Below are positions 51,654 through 59,932 of a stretch of 64,000 bases of DNA, in pieces. The DNA is from JBFYTX01 sp963739515 (GTDB lineage: Bacteria > Chloroflexota > Dehalococcoidia > Dehalococcoidales > RBG-16-60-22): positions 310,001 through 374,000 of the forward strand of contig CAVUAO010000002.1 of NCBI GenBank assembly GCA_963739515.1, written 5' to 3'. The position numbers and the translations under genes are program-made. The number at the start of each line of letters is the position of its first letter. Position 1 is the stretch's first letter. The notes below the pieces were generated by a model that ran no database searches, was not told where the DNA came from, and saw only the letters and a list, made by a program, of their open reading frames with translations.

Positions 51654-53450
51654 CTACTCTTCATCCCGCAATTTAATATGAAGCTCGGCCAGCTGCGCTT
51701 CCGTAACGGAAGAAGGCGCGTTAAAGGTCAGGTCCATGGCGCTCTGGTTCTTGGGGAACGCCATGACTTCCCGGATATTCTCCTCGCCGGTTAGAACCAT
51801 CATCGTGCGGTCGATGCCGGCGCCGAAACCACCATGGGGTGGCGCGCCGAAATCAAAGGCTTCCAGCATGTGTCCGAACAGGCTGTTTATCCTGTCGTCC
51901 TCGTAGCCTAATATACTTAATATTTTTCGCTGCAAATCGGAGCGGTGAATTCTGATACTGCCGCTCGCGAGCTCCAGCCCGTTGCAGACCAGGTCGTAGT
52001 TTTTCCCCAGCACCTTGTCCGGGGCGCTATCCAGCAGGGGAATATCCTCGTCGCGGGGATGGGTAAAGGGGTTATTGACCGCCTCCCAGCGGCCGGTTTC
52101 TTTGTTCCGGGTGATAAGCGGAAAATCAACGATAAATGCGAAAGCGACGACGGCGGGGTCGGCGAGGTTAAGGCGGCGTGCCATTTCCCGGCGCAGGATA
52201 TCCAATGCCGGATATATCTTTTCCGGTTCCCCCGCCACGATAAGAAGCAGATCGCCCTTATCGGCACGGCAGCGCCCGGCTATCTCTTTTACCTGTTTTA
52301 AAGTCATAAATTTAGCCGCTACCGATTTCACCATATCCTGGGTGAGGTCGTTAAGGCTGCCCTGAGAAGCACTCAGAGAGATGGTCAGCAGGCCTCTGGC
52401 GCCGGCTTCCAGAGCTAAAGAGTTCAACTCTTCCAGCTGGTGGCGGGTATAACCGCCGCAGCCGGGCGCAGCAAAACCTCTAACGACGCCGCCGGTCGAA
52501 ACAACCGACTTGAACACGGAGAAATCGGTCCCGGCGGCAATATCGGTAAGGTCGGCGATTTCCAGGCCGTAACGCAGGTCCGGCTTGTCCGAGGCATAAC
52601 GCAGCATGGTATCGGCGTAGGTAAGCCGGGGGAAAGGCTTAATCATCTTAAGCCCGGGCTTAACGGTGCGGACCAGAGAGGTATAAAGCTCTTCCATGAG
52701 ATTAAGGACGTCCTCCCGGTTGACAAAGCTCATTTCGCAGTCAAGCTGGGTGTGCTCCGGCTGGCGGTCGGCACGGAGGTCCTCGTCGCGGAAACAGCGG
52801 GCCAGCTGGTAATATTTTTCCAGTCCGCCGACCATTAATAGCTGCTTAAGCTGCTGCGGGGACTGAGGCAGGGCGTAAAAGCAACCGGGGTGGACACGGC
52901 TGGGCACAAGGTAGTCGCGCGCGCCTTCCGGGGTGCTCTTGACGAAAATGGGCGTCTCGACCTCGATAAAACCGCGGGCATCAAGGAAATCGTGCATGAA
53001 CCGCGTAACATGGTGCCGCAGGACCAAGTTCTCCTTCATACGGGGGCGGCGCAGGTCAAGATAGCGGTACTTGAGGCGGACGTTTTCGTCCACCTCGACC
53101 TCTTCGTTGATATAGAAGGGAGGGGTATTGGAGGCATTCAATATCTCGACTTCCTTAACGATTACTTCAACATCGCCGGTGGGGATTCTGGGGTTCTCGG
53201 TGCCGGCCGGACGCGCGGCTACCTCTCCGGTGAGCCTGATGACATATTCGCTGCGCATTTCTTCGGCCGTTTTCAAGCCTGCCGGCGATATCTCAGGATT
53301 AAAGACCGTCTGGACGATGCCCTCCCGGTCGCGCAGGTCGATAAAGACCAACCCGCCGTGGTCGCGGCGGCGGTTGACCCAGCCGGCCAGGGACACGGTA
53401 GCACCGATATGTTCTTTCCGTAGAGAGCCGCAGGTATGCGTCCTGAGCAT
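51654..53450 (-). CDS. aspS: Aspartyl-tRNA synthetase
   Basis: A 598-residue class-II synthetase of the bacterial type. The N-terminal OB-fold anticodon-binding domain (about 1-110, GWVNRRRDHGGLVFIDLRDR) is followed by the catalytic core with motif 1, motif 2 (YQLARCFRDEDLRADRQPEH) and motif 3 (GFGAGIDRTMMVLTG), with the bacterial insertion (GAD-type) between. No archaeal features. It heads the aspS-tig-clpP unit and has its own promoter at 53,482. Confidence 0.97.
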   Translation of the reverse strand: MLRTHTCGSLRKEHIGATVSLAGWVNRRRDHGGLVFIDLRDREGIVQTVFNPEISPAGLKTAEEMRSEYVIRLTGEVAARPAGTENPRIPTGDVEVIVKEVEILNASNTPPFYINEEVEVDENVRLKYRYLDLRRPRMKENLVLRHHVTRFMHDFLDARGFIEVETPIFVKSTPEGARDYLVPSRVHPGCFYALPQSPQQLKQLLMVGGLEKYYQLARCFRDEDLRADRQPEHTQLDCEMSFVNREDVLNLMEELYTSLVRTVKPGLKMIKPFPRLTYADTMLRYASDKPDLRYGLEIADLTDIAAGTDFSVFKSVVSTGGVVRGFAAPGCGGYTRHQLEELNSLALEAGARGLLTISLSASQGSLNDLTQDMVKSVAAKFMTLKQVKEIAGRCRADKGDLLLIVAGEPEKIYPALDILRREMARRLNLADPAVVAFAFIVDFPLITRNKETGRWEAVNNPFTHPRDEDIPLLDSAPDKVLGKNYDLVCNGLELASGSIRIHRSDLQRKILSILGYEDDRINSLFGHMLEAFDFGAPPHGGFGAGIDRTMMVLTGEENIREVMAFPKNQSAMDLTFNAPSSVTEAQLAELHIKLRDEE

Positions 53451-53481
53451 GAGTCTCCTGTAAATAGGGGGTTCACTTTTG

Positions 53482-53510
53482 ATTATAGCTTATACAGGTA
53501 GGGGCTTCAA
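53482..53510 (-). promoter_or_regulatory. Promoter of aspS-tig-clpP
   Basis: TTGAAG (53505-53510) and TATAAT (53482-53487) on the minus strand are exactly 17 bp apart. Array B lies just upstream of it, so it is probably not transcribed from this promoter. Confidence 0.65.
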
Positions 53511-53564
53511 GCTAGTTAACAGCGAACAATGAACAGTTTTCAGTTTACAGTTTATAGTTAAAGG

Positions 53565-53745
53565 AAAGGATTCGTTTTTTCGTTTTTTTATTTTTAAGCT
53601 TCGTAGCTAATTCGGCATTTTTATAGCTGTATTCGTTTTTCGATTTATGTTAAACTCAGCTTCGAAATCCGAGGGATTCGTTTTTCGATTTATGTTAAAT
53701 CAGCTTCATATTCGGCAGTATTCGTTTTTCGATTTATGGCAAGCT
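53565..53745 (-). repeat. Array B: inverted copy of array A
   Basis: On the minus strand this array has the same three units as array A (53631, 53676 and 53720 on the plus strand mark each ATTCGTTTTTCGATTTATG; periods 45 and 44). It ends with the same TAAAAAAACGAAAAAACGAAT tail. It lies about 11 kb from array A in opposite orientation. Confidence 0.75.
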
Positions 53746-53839
53746 AATCAATAGTATTAGTCAGGGATATCCGGTAACTATTATATAGAGGAGGAGGGAG
53801 AAAGAGAAGGGGATTTTGTCGCGATGAACTCACATCTAA

Positions 53840-54090
53840 CCTCACCCCCCTTGCCCCCTCTCCAGCCAGATATGTCATGCAGAGTGTGGTTTCCCCCTGG
53901 CTGGAGAGGGGGATTGATTTGAGAGGGGCTAATGCCCCTCTCGCTGACGCACTCCCTTCAAGATACGGGGTGTTTGAGAGGGGGAAGGATTTTTAAGAGG
54001 GGCTAACGCCCTCTTCGCTGACGCACTCCCCGACCCTCACCGTGCTCTCTTCCGCTGACGAAGAGGGGGATACAGGTGATGAGCGTGCAT
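53840..54090 (-). repeat. Double-hairpin intergenic repeat, copies 4 and 5 (tandem, reversed)
   Basis: Minus orientation. Hairpin 2 has CCCCCTCTCCAGCCAG paired with CTGGCTGGAGAGGGGG; hairpin 1 is GAGAGGGGC-AT-TAGCCCCTCTC-like; then GGGAGTGCGTCAGCG. A second, partial copy follows (GAGAGGGGG...AAGAGGGGC/GCCCTCTT, GGGAGTGCGTCAGCG). Confidence 0.65.
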
Positions 54091-54177
54091 CTATTGTATT
54101 TGAAGCTAATGTCTGCTAAAATGTTATGTTATCTCATATTATCATGCGTCTGGGAGTAGAAACACATAATAAATTTA

Positions 54178-54272
54178 TGAACCTCACTCCCTTAATCCCC
54201 CTCTCCTTGCGAGGTAGGGTGAAGGAGAGGGGGAAGACAGAGAAGAGGGGCTGACGCCCCTCTTAAACACTC
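54178..54272 (-). repeat. Double-hairpin intergenic repeat, copy 6
   Basis: Minus orientation: AAGAGGGGCGTCAGCCCCTC, then CCCCCTCTCCTT paired with AAGGAGAGGGGG, then AAGGGAGTGAGGTT. It ends about 20 bp before the homocysteine gene start. The gap 53,451-54,294 holds only repeats and the aspS promoter. Confidence 0.6.
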
Positions 54273-54294
54273 TGCTTTTGAAAGGATACCGCCA

Positions 54295-55500
54295 GTGGCC
54301 AAGACAATCGCGGAAATCAACGAAAAAATCAAGGCGGGCAAGGCCGTAGTCTTCACCGCCGAAGAGATAATCGACGTGGCGCGGGAAAAAGGCATCAACC
54401 AAGCGGCTAAAGAAGTGGACGTGGTCACGACGGGGACGTTCGGGATAATGTGCTCCTCCGGTGCCTATTTCAACATCGGCCATTCCAAGCCCCGGATAAA
54501 ATTGGGGGGCGGCCGGGCTTACCTTAACGACGTGCCGGCCTATACCGGCCTGGCGGCGGTCGACCTTTTCCTGGGGGCCAACGCTTTACCCGACGACGAC
54601 CCGCGAAACAGGGTCCATCCCGGCGAGTTCAACTACGGCGGTGGGCATGTCATCGAAGAGCTGGCGGCGGGCAAAGATGTGAGGTTAGTGGCGACAGCTT
54701 ACGGGACGGACTGCTACCCGCGCAAGCGCCTGGAGACCTGGATAAACATCAAAGACCTCAACCAGGCGGTGCTGTTCAACGTCCGGAACGCCTACCAGAA
54801 CTATAACGTCGCCGTAAATACTTCCGATAAAACGATATACACCTACATGGGCATCCTCAAGCCCAAGCTGGGCAACGCCAACTACTCGTCGGCGGGACAG
54901 CTTTCGCCGCTGTTCAACGACCCTTATTACCGGACCATCGGCATCGGCACCCGGATTTTCCTGGGTGGCGGCGTGGGATTTATAGCTTGGCAGGGCACGC
55001 AGTTCAACCCGAACGTGCCGCGGACGGAAAAAGGCGTACCTAAAGAGGGGGCCGGTACACTGGCGGTCATCGGCGACCTGAAGCAGATGAGCCCGAAATG
55101 GCTGGTGGGGACAAGCGTGCAGGGGTACGGGTGCAGCCTGACGGTAGGGGTGGGGGTGCCCATACCGATCCTCGATGAGGAAATCCTGCGATATACAACG
55201 GTAACCGACGCCGATATCCTGGCACCGGTCGTCGACTATGCCGACGCATTCCCCAATTTAAAGCCGGATATTCTGGCCGAGGTTAGCTATGCCGAGCTGA
55301 AAAGCGGTAAAATAAAGATAAAGGGCAAGGACGTGCCGACAGCATCGAGGTCGAGCTACCCGAAGGCGGTGGAAATCGCCACGATACTCAAGGACTGGAT
55401 AAAAGCGGGCAGGTTCCTGCTCACGGAAGCCGTCGAGTCGCTGCCGGGGGTGGAATCCGGCGTGTCCTTCAAGTCGTTAAAGGAACGGCCAATCGAATAA
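54295..55500 (+). CDS. COG1900/DUF39 homocysteine biosynthesis protein
   Basis: A 401-residue cytoplasmic protein of the COG1900 (DUF39) family, needed in methanogens and some anaerobic bacteria to make homocysteine from aspartate semialdehyde and sulfide. The family core is visible: TTGTFGIMCSSGAYFNIGHS (Cys53), 'YGGGHVIEELAAGKDVRLVA', TAYGTDCYPRKRLETWI (Cys140) and 'IGIGTRIFLGGGVGFIAWQG'. These two Cys are, from memory of the family, the catalytically important ones. It starts GTG (VAKTIAEINEKI). A NIL-ferredoxin follows 19 nt downstream. Confidence 0.92.
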   Translation: MAKTIAEINEKIKAGKAVVFTAEEIIDVAREKGINQAAKEVDVVTTGTFGIMCSSGAYFNIGHSKPRIKLGGGRAYLNDVPAYTGLAAVDLFLGANALPDDDPRNRVHPGEFNYGGGHVIEELAAGKDVRLVATAYGTDCYPRKRLETWINIKDLNQAVLFNVRNAYQNYNVAVNTSDKTIYTYMGILKPKLGNANYSSAGQLSPLFNDPYYRTIGIGTRIFLGGGVGFIAWQGTQFNPNVPRTEKGVPKEGAGTLAVIGDLKQMSPKWLVGTSVQGYGCSLTVGVGVPIPILDEEILRYTTVTDADILAPVVDYADAFPNLKPDILAEVSYAELKSGKIKIKGKDVPTASRSSYPKAVEIATILKDWIKAGRFLLTEAVESLPGVESGVSFKSLKERPIE

Positions 55501-55519
55501 TAATCAAGAGGTACAAAAC

Positions 55520-55930
55520 ATGGTTGTAACGAAAAGAATCGTGCTGCATTTTCCCAAGCGGATGGTGGAGCGACCGATAGTCTATCGCCTGGTCAAGGAC
55601 TACGACCTGGAGTTCAATATACTTAAGGCGTCGATAACGCCGGAGCAGGAAGGGCTGATGGTGCTCGAGCTCAAGGGGAACCAGACGGAATACGACAAGG
55701 GCATCGAGTTCCTCATTAAAACCGGCGTAAAGATACAGTCGCTCAGCCAGGACGTGACGCGCAACGACGAGCGGTGCACGCACTGCGGCGCCTGCATAAC
55801 GGTGTGTCCCCCCGGCGCTTTCCGCGTCGACCCCAAGACAAGAATGGTGATATTCGAAAATGAGAAGTGCATTGCCTGCGGGCTGTGCATCCCGGCCTGT
55901 CCGCCGCACGCGATGGAAGTGCATTTTTAG
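55520..55930 (+). CDS. NIL-domain ferredoxin of the homocysteine system
   Basis: A 136-residue protein with an N-terminal NIL/ACT-like domain (about 1-75; 'YRLVKDYDLEFNILKASITP') and a C-terminal 2[4Fe-4S] ferredoxin (CTHCGACITVCPPGAF and CIACGLCIPACPPHAM; eight Cys present). It is the electron partner of the COG1900 protein in the sulfide-to-homocysteine pathway of methanogens and deltaproteobacteria. Its stop overlaps the GNAT start by 1 nt. Confidence 0.9.
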   Translation: MVVTKRIVLHFPKRMVERPIVYRLVKDYDLEFNILKASITPEQEGLMVLELKGNQTEYDKGIEFLIKTGVKIQSLSQDVTRNDERCTHCGACITVCPPGAFRVDPKTRMVIFENEKCIACGLCIPACPPHAMEVHF

Positions 55931-56466
55931 TGCTGACCACGAAACGCATGATAGTCCGTCCCTTTTTGGAAAGCGACTACCAGGACCTGTACGAATATAT
56001 GTCGCGGGAAGAAACGTACCGGTTCGAGCGGGGGGGGCCAATTTCGCTTGAGAAAGCCAAAGAACTCGCCCGGGATTGGGCGAAGGGGACAAACTTCTGG
56101 GCAGCCACGCTGAAAGATAACAAAAAGCCCATCGGGCATGTATCTTTTTTCCCGGAAGGCCCGGAGTTTCTGAAAGCCTGGCAGATCGGCTTTATCTTTA
56201 ATCCGGTTTACCAAAATAGGGGATATTGTTCCGAAGCGTCTCTGGCGGTGATTAAGTATGCTTTCCAAAAAATGGGCGCTCATCGCATTGTAGCCCACTG
56301 CAGCCCGGAGAATGTTCCGTCGTGGAAAGTGCTGGAAAAATGCGGTATGAAACGTGAAGGCTACTTAAGAAAAAACTTTAATGTACGCGATGGCGAGGAC
56401 GGAAAACCTGTCTGGCTCGACTCTTATGTATACGGTATTTTGGAAGAAGATTTCAAGAGCAAGTAA
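55930..56466 (+). CDS. GNAT-family N-acetyltransferase (RimJ/RimL-like)
   Basis: A 178-residue acetyltransferase of the Acetyltransf_3 type. It begins VLTTKRMIVRPFLESDYQDL, with 'GFIFNPVYQNRGYCSEASLA' (acetyl-CoA pyrophosphate loop Q/RxxGxxxEA) and 'ENVPSWKVLEKCGMKREGYL', the RimJ/RimL signature. The substrate is unknown. The GTG start (55930) overlaps the NIL-ferredoxin stop, so it is co-translated with the homocysteine genes. A regulatory or unrelated role is equally possible. Confidence 0.9.
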   Translation: MLTTKRMIVRPFLESDYQDLYEYMSREETYRFERGGPISLEKAKELARDWAKGTNFWAATLKDNKKPIGHVSFFPEGPEFLKAWQIGFIFNPVYQNRGYCSEASLAVIKYAFQKMGAHRIVAHCSPENVPSWKVLEKCGMKREGYLRKNFNVRDGEDGKPVWLDSYVYGILEEDFKSK

Positions 56467-56475
56467 GGCGGTTGT

Positions 56476-56550
56476 TTAAGGGGGGGCGCAAGCCCCCTCT
56501 TTTTGCTCACTCCCCCTTCCCTTCTAAGGGAAGGGGGCAGGGGGAAAGGT
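56476..56550 (+). repeat. Double-hairpin intergenic repeat, copy 7 (divergent)
   Basis: Hairpin 1 is AAGGGGGGGC-GCAA-GCCCCCTCTTTTT-like. Hairpin 2 is CCCCCTTCCCTT-CT-AAGGGAAGGGGG, then CAGGGGGAAAGG. The stem sequence differs from the other copies but pairs fully. Confidence 0.55.
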
Positions 56551-56576
56551 TGACAAGAGGTGATAAGAGAGGGGAC

Positions 56577-56625
56577 GGATTCTTCGCTGCCCTTCGACAG
56601 GCTCAGGGCGAGCGCTCAGAATGAC
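56577..56625. repeat. Inverted copy of the 29,571 repeat with an internal hairpin insertion
   Basis: GGATTCTTCGCTGC and GCTCAGAATGAC are the inverse of the 29,571 unit, interrupted here by about 23 bp containing the stem GCCCT...AGGGC. Confidence 0.6.
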
Positions 56626-56635
56626 AGAGTGAGAT

Positions 56636-57376
56636 ATGAAAAAAGATACCTATCAGCCCAGGACATACCGGCACTGGATTGAAGGCAAAGACCTCGTTGC
56701 GTGCAACGTCACGGAGAAGGAAACCGACCTTTACATAAGGGCGACCTCGAATCTCCAGAGAAAAGCCAGGCGACTGGTATTGAAATACCGGCGGCAGCTG
56801 GAAAAATACATTGAGAATAACCCAGAGTTTCAAACATCTTTAGAGCCGCTGGTGATTTCTGAGAACGCACCGGCAATAGTTAAAGATATGGCGGAGGCGG
56901 GCGCTAAAGCCGGGGTGGGACCGATGGCAGCGGTAGCCGGGGCCATCGCCGAATACGTGGGGCGGCAACTCCTGGAATTTACACCGGAGATAATCGTGGA
57001 AAACGGCGGGGATATCTATCTAAAGATATTAAAGAAAAGGGTGGTGGGGATATACGCGGGGGACTCGCCGCTAACGGGGAAAGTGGGGCTGGAAATAGAG
57101 CCCCGGGAGACGCCCCTGGGGGTCTGCACGTCGTCGGGGACGGTGGGACATTCCCTGAGCTTCGGAAAGGCCGACGCGGTGGTGACGATAGCGGGGTCGG
57201 CAACGCTGGCCGATGCCGCGGCGACGGCCATCGGGAACCGGGTCAAACAGCCGGGAGACATCGATAAAGCGCTTAAGTATGCCCAAGATATTGACGGACT
57301 AAAGGGAGTGGTGATCATTATCGGCGGGGAGGTGGGGGCGTGGGGGGAGGTAAAGCTCTGTGAAACAAACGTCTAG
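56636..57376 (+). CDS. COG2122 (UPF0280) sulfide-assimilation protein
   Basis: A 246-residue protein of the UPF0280/COG2122 family, distantly related to ApbE. In Methanosarcina this family is required for efficient sulfide use in homocysteine formation. Visible blocks: AGAKAGVGPMAAVAGAIAEY, 'LEFTPEIIVENGGDIYLKIL', 'TPLGVCTSSGTVGHSLSFGK' and the terminal 'DGLKGVVIIIGGEVGAWGEV'. It completes the COG1900/NIL-Fd/COG2122 set, separated from the first two genes only by the GNAT gene and a repeat. Ribosome site weak. Confidence 0.9.
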   Translation: MKKDTYQPRTYRHWIEGKDLVACNVTEKETDLYIRATSNLQRKARRLVLKYRRQLEKYIENNPEFQTSLEPLVISENAPAIVKDMAEAGAKAGVGPMAAVAGAIAEYVGRQLLEFTPEIIVENGGDIYLKILKKRVVGIYAGDSPLTGKVGLEIEPRETPLGVCTSSGTVGHSLSFGKADAVVTIAGSATLADAAATAIGNRVKQPGDIDKALKYAQDIDGLKGVVIIIGGEVGAWGEVKLCETNV

Positions 57377-57383
57377 TCCGGAC

Positions 57384-57686
57384 TTACCGGGAGATTTTTA
57401 ACTCCAGCTTCCGGACTTTCCCGGTGACGCCTTTTAACGGCGCCACCATGCCTTCAATGGTGCTTTTTACGATTTCCGTGGCGAAAAAGTTGAGGGGAAT
57501 GTCCGCACCGTTGAGATTTATGGCGACAATCCCGTCCTCATCGATATTCAGCGCCAGTTCCTTAATCCTGGCGGTATCTTTCAGGCTGGCAATAATACCA
57601 CCGGTGACGTGGTCGAGATATGCCGCGACGAAATAATCGAGATTGATAGGCGTGTCGTTAACGGAAAGGCTGATTTTTCTGGTCAC
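57384..57686 (-). CDS. Hypothetical protein (100 residues)
   Basis: A 100-residue cytoplasmic protein with no recognised family. It contains two similar halves (NDTPINLDYFVAAYLDHVTG and NGADIPLNFFATEIVKSTIE), each followed by (G/A)xxA(S/P)LKDT/G and a short strand, which suggests an internal duplication. It is co-directional with the hemerythrin-like gene 5 nt upstream, so they are probably one transcript. Confidence 0.55.
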   Translation of the reverse strand: MTRKISLSVNDTPINLDYFVAAYLDHVTGGIIASLKDTARIKELALNIDEDGIVAINLNGADIPLNFFATEIVKSTIEGMVAPLKGVTGKVRKLELKISR

Positions 57687-57691
57687 TGCGG

Positions 57692-58219
57692 TTACTCCTT
57701 TCGCCTAGCGGCTTTGGCAAGATAGCGGCGGAACTCAGTTAAGAAGTGGTTTTCCTGAGCGGCGTGGGTCTCCAGCAGCTTTCGGGAATGTTCAAGATGG
57801 ACCCTCAGGTCGCGGACGGCGGCGTCCCGGCGCACCGGGTCCAGACTGCCGCCCAGCAGCTCATCGATATGCATCCGCGCGTGGAGCAGACGGTCACGGA
57901 GGTCGGAATGCTCAAAAAGCAGGGTGTCGAGGGAACTAACGAATTTATTATTGCCGTATTTTTTCACCGCCGGCCGGAGAGTGGCTTCCTCACGGTCAAA
58001 ATGTTTTTCCAGCCAGGCGGCGATGATATTGATTATCTGCGCCAGGTTCTTGAGGTCGGCATCCTGCGGGAGATCGCCCCGCACAAACTCATTCCCGACA
58101 TCTTTCAAGCCTGAAAGCAGCCTGACATCGTTGGCCGCCTTTTCCAGCGATTGGGTTTTTTCACCGACCGTCTTGTGTTCGGCGATAAGCTGTTCGATAA
58201 GTCGCAGCGTTTCATCCAT
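57692..58219 (-). CDS. Hemerythrin HHE-type domain protein
   Basis: A 175-residue mostly helical protein. His/Glu residues fit a di-iron hemerythrin-like bundle: IAEHKTV, WLEKHFDREEATLRPAV, LLFEHSDLRDRLLHARMH, HLEHSRKLLETHAAQENHF. Such proteins bind O2 or NO, or sense iron and redox state, which fits the nearby ferritin-like, rubredoxin and SUF genes. It is co-directional with the 100-residue gene. Confidence 0.75.
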   Translation of the reverse strand: MDETLRLIEQLIAEHKTVGEKTQSLEKAANDVRLLSGLKDVGNEFVRGDLPQDADLKNLAQIINIIAAWLEKHFDREEATLRPAVKKYGNNKFVSSLDTLLFEHSDLRDRLLHARMHIDELLGGSLDPVRRDAAVRDLRVHLEHSRKLLETHAAQENHFLTEFRRYLAKAARRKE

Positions 58220-58326
58220 AAAGCCTCCTCAGTATAGCATGGACAACACCTTCAGGACTATTCTACCTGTCCCACTAAAGGAGGGTAAGCGTTGACTAAT
58301 TCTTAGTAATAATCAATGTTTTATTA

Positions 58327-58788
58327 TTAAGCGCGGCTCATACGGTAAAGCAAGATACCGGCACCTACGAGGGCCAGTCCCGTAATCACCATAAAGACGC
58401 CGGCGGCCAAAGCCACCTCAACGAGACCGAAGGCCGTAACCGCCGTGTAAAGATAGTTCTCAAGGTTCATGGCTTGAGCGTATTTCAGTTGAGTGGTATT
58501 CGCCGAATCAAATGGCTTTCCGCCCAAAAGCTCCTGATAAGATGGCGCTATCTTCCTGCGATGCGAAGCGATGGTATCAGCCGCCTTCTGAGCGTCGGCG
58601 GCGTTGTTTATCTGAGTAGTCACACCAGGGTTATTGGGGTCAACGGCCAGGGTGACTTTCTCCACCGTCATCCTGTCCGCAATGAGGTCGTTCTTCATAA
58701 TGCCCTCCGCGACAAAGACGACACCGAGCACTAGACCCACCAGGCCCAGGAAGGTTATCCCAAGAGACAGAACACGATTAAATTTCAT
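58327..58788 (-). CDS. Two-TM membrane protein, paralogue of the gene at 22,304
   Basis: A 153-residue protein with an N-terminal TM helix (about 7-30), a middle segment ('AADAQKAADTIASHRRKIAP', 'TTQLKYAQAMNLENYLYTAV') and a C-terminal TM helix (about 122-147). The middle segment aligns by eye with the 22,304 protein. Function unknown. It is followed by a non-coding stretch before the hemerythrin-like gene and lies near redox genes. Confidence 0.75.
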   Translation of the reverse strand: MKFNRVLSLGITFLGLVGLVLGVVFVAEGIMKNDLIADRMTVEKVTLAVDPNNPGVTTQINNAADAQKAADTIASHRRKIAPSYQELLGGKPFDSANTTQLKYAQAMNLENYLYTAVTAFGLVEVALAAGVFMVITGLALVGAGILLYRMSRA

Positions 58789-58928
58789 AATATACGCCTC
58801 CCTAAAATGGTGTTATTAACTTAATTTTAAAAAATGGCAAGTCCTGAGTATATGATATTTATCACATGAATTTGGGATAGCCCGTATTAGTATTTAATTA
58901 TTCAAGGCGTGGACATGGAGGTAATTTT

Positions 58929-59150
58929 ATGTGGTACATGCACGAAGGCACGGGGTGGTGGATGGTTTTCGGGGGGATATTGATGGTTTTGTTCTGGGGA
59001 GGCATTATCGCCCTCATTGTCTGGGGGATAAGCAGATTAGCCAGGCACGGCGCCATCGGGAGGTCAACGCCGCTGGAAATTATCAAGGAGCGCTACGCGC
59101 GCGGCGAAATAACCAAAGAGCAGTTCGAACAGATGAAGAAGGACCTGTAG
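58929..59150 (+). CDS. SHOCT-domain small membrane protein
   Basis: A 73-residue protein with one N-terminal TM helix (FGGILMVLFWGGIIALIVWG) and a C-terminal SHOCT domain (LEIIKERYARGEITKEQFEQ MKKDL). SHOCT tails are short oligomerisation or targeting elements at the end of many small membrane proteins. GGAGG precedes the ATG. Function unknown. Confidence 0.85.
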   Translation: MWYMHEGTGWWMVFGGILMVLFWGGIIALIVWGISRLARHGAIGRSTPLEIIKERYARGEITKEQFEQMKKDL

Positions 59151-59365
59151 ACCCAATCAATGGGGCAGTCGACATAAAAATTACAATATTATATACTTAA
59201 ACGGCTGATGTAACTTTTGTCATATACACCCGGTGAATATCGCCAGTATAATCTTCTACAAAAGATAGTATCAAAAACTGTATTTGCAGTTTCAGTTTGT
59301 CTTGGGCGCGAAGCACCAGACGGATAAACTGAGAGGCGTTATTTTTTGTGCGAGAGGAGGCCGCC

Positions 59366-59896
59366 ATGACCGGAGAGCAGGATACCACGCTCGGGGCGCT
59401 GCAAGCATCCATCCAGATGGAGATTGACGGCAAAGAATTTTACCTGAAATCCGCTAAAGCCAGCCAGAACAGCCTGGGCCGGGAGCTTCTGGAGAGGCTG
59501 GCCGCCGAGGAAGACGGCCACCGGCAGATATTCGAGAAGATTTATAAAAACATCGGCACGAAAAAACGCTGGCCCGAAAAAGCCTTTAGCGGTGACGGCG
59601 GCCGTGGCCTGAGAACGGTGTTTGCCACGGCGATAGAAGACATGGACAAAAATTTCAAGGCTATCGACACGGAGCTTGAGGCGATACAGACCGGCATGGC
59701 GATGGAGAACAAGACCTACGATTTCTATAAAGCCAGAAGCAGTCGGGCCACCTACGCCGCCGAAAAGCAGTTTTACGAAGAACTGGCGATGCAGGAGGAG
59801 GAACACTACCGCGTCCTGCTCGACTACTTTGAATTCCTCAAGAACCCGGCGGGCTGGTTCGTGGTGAAAGAACACCATTCTTTCGACGGCGGCTAA
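59366..59896 (+). CDS. Ferritin-like (rubrerythrin-type) diiron protein
   Basis: A 176-residue ferritin-like protein with two four-helix halves. The di-iron Glu/His residues are readable: MEIDGKEFYLKSAKAS, AEEDGHRQIFEKIY, then AMENKTYDFYKARSS and MQEEEHYRVLLDYFE. Rubrerythrins reduce hydrogen peroxide or store iron in anaerobes. There is no rubredoxin-like tail, so it needs a separate electron donor. ATG 59366 is chosen because AGGAGG lies directly upstream. Confidence 0.85.
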   Translation: MTGEQDTTLGALQASIQMEIDGKEFYLKSAKASQNSLGRELLERLAAEEDGHRQIFEKIYKNIGTKKRWPEKAFSGDGGRGLRTVFATAIEDMDKNFKAIDTELEAIQTGMAMENKTYDFYKARSSRATYAAEKQFYEELAMQEEEHYRVLLDYFEFLKNPAGWFVVKEHHSFDGG

Positions 59897-59932
59897 GACA
59901 ATAATAATTATTTAATCGCTGAGGTAAGAAAC

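Noticed and set aside
53840..54272. Tandem terminators only
   Set aside because: Terminators do not explain the same paired layout at other sites or the shared GGGAGTGCGTCAGCG flank; a dispersed repeat is simpler.
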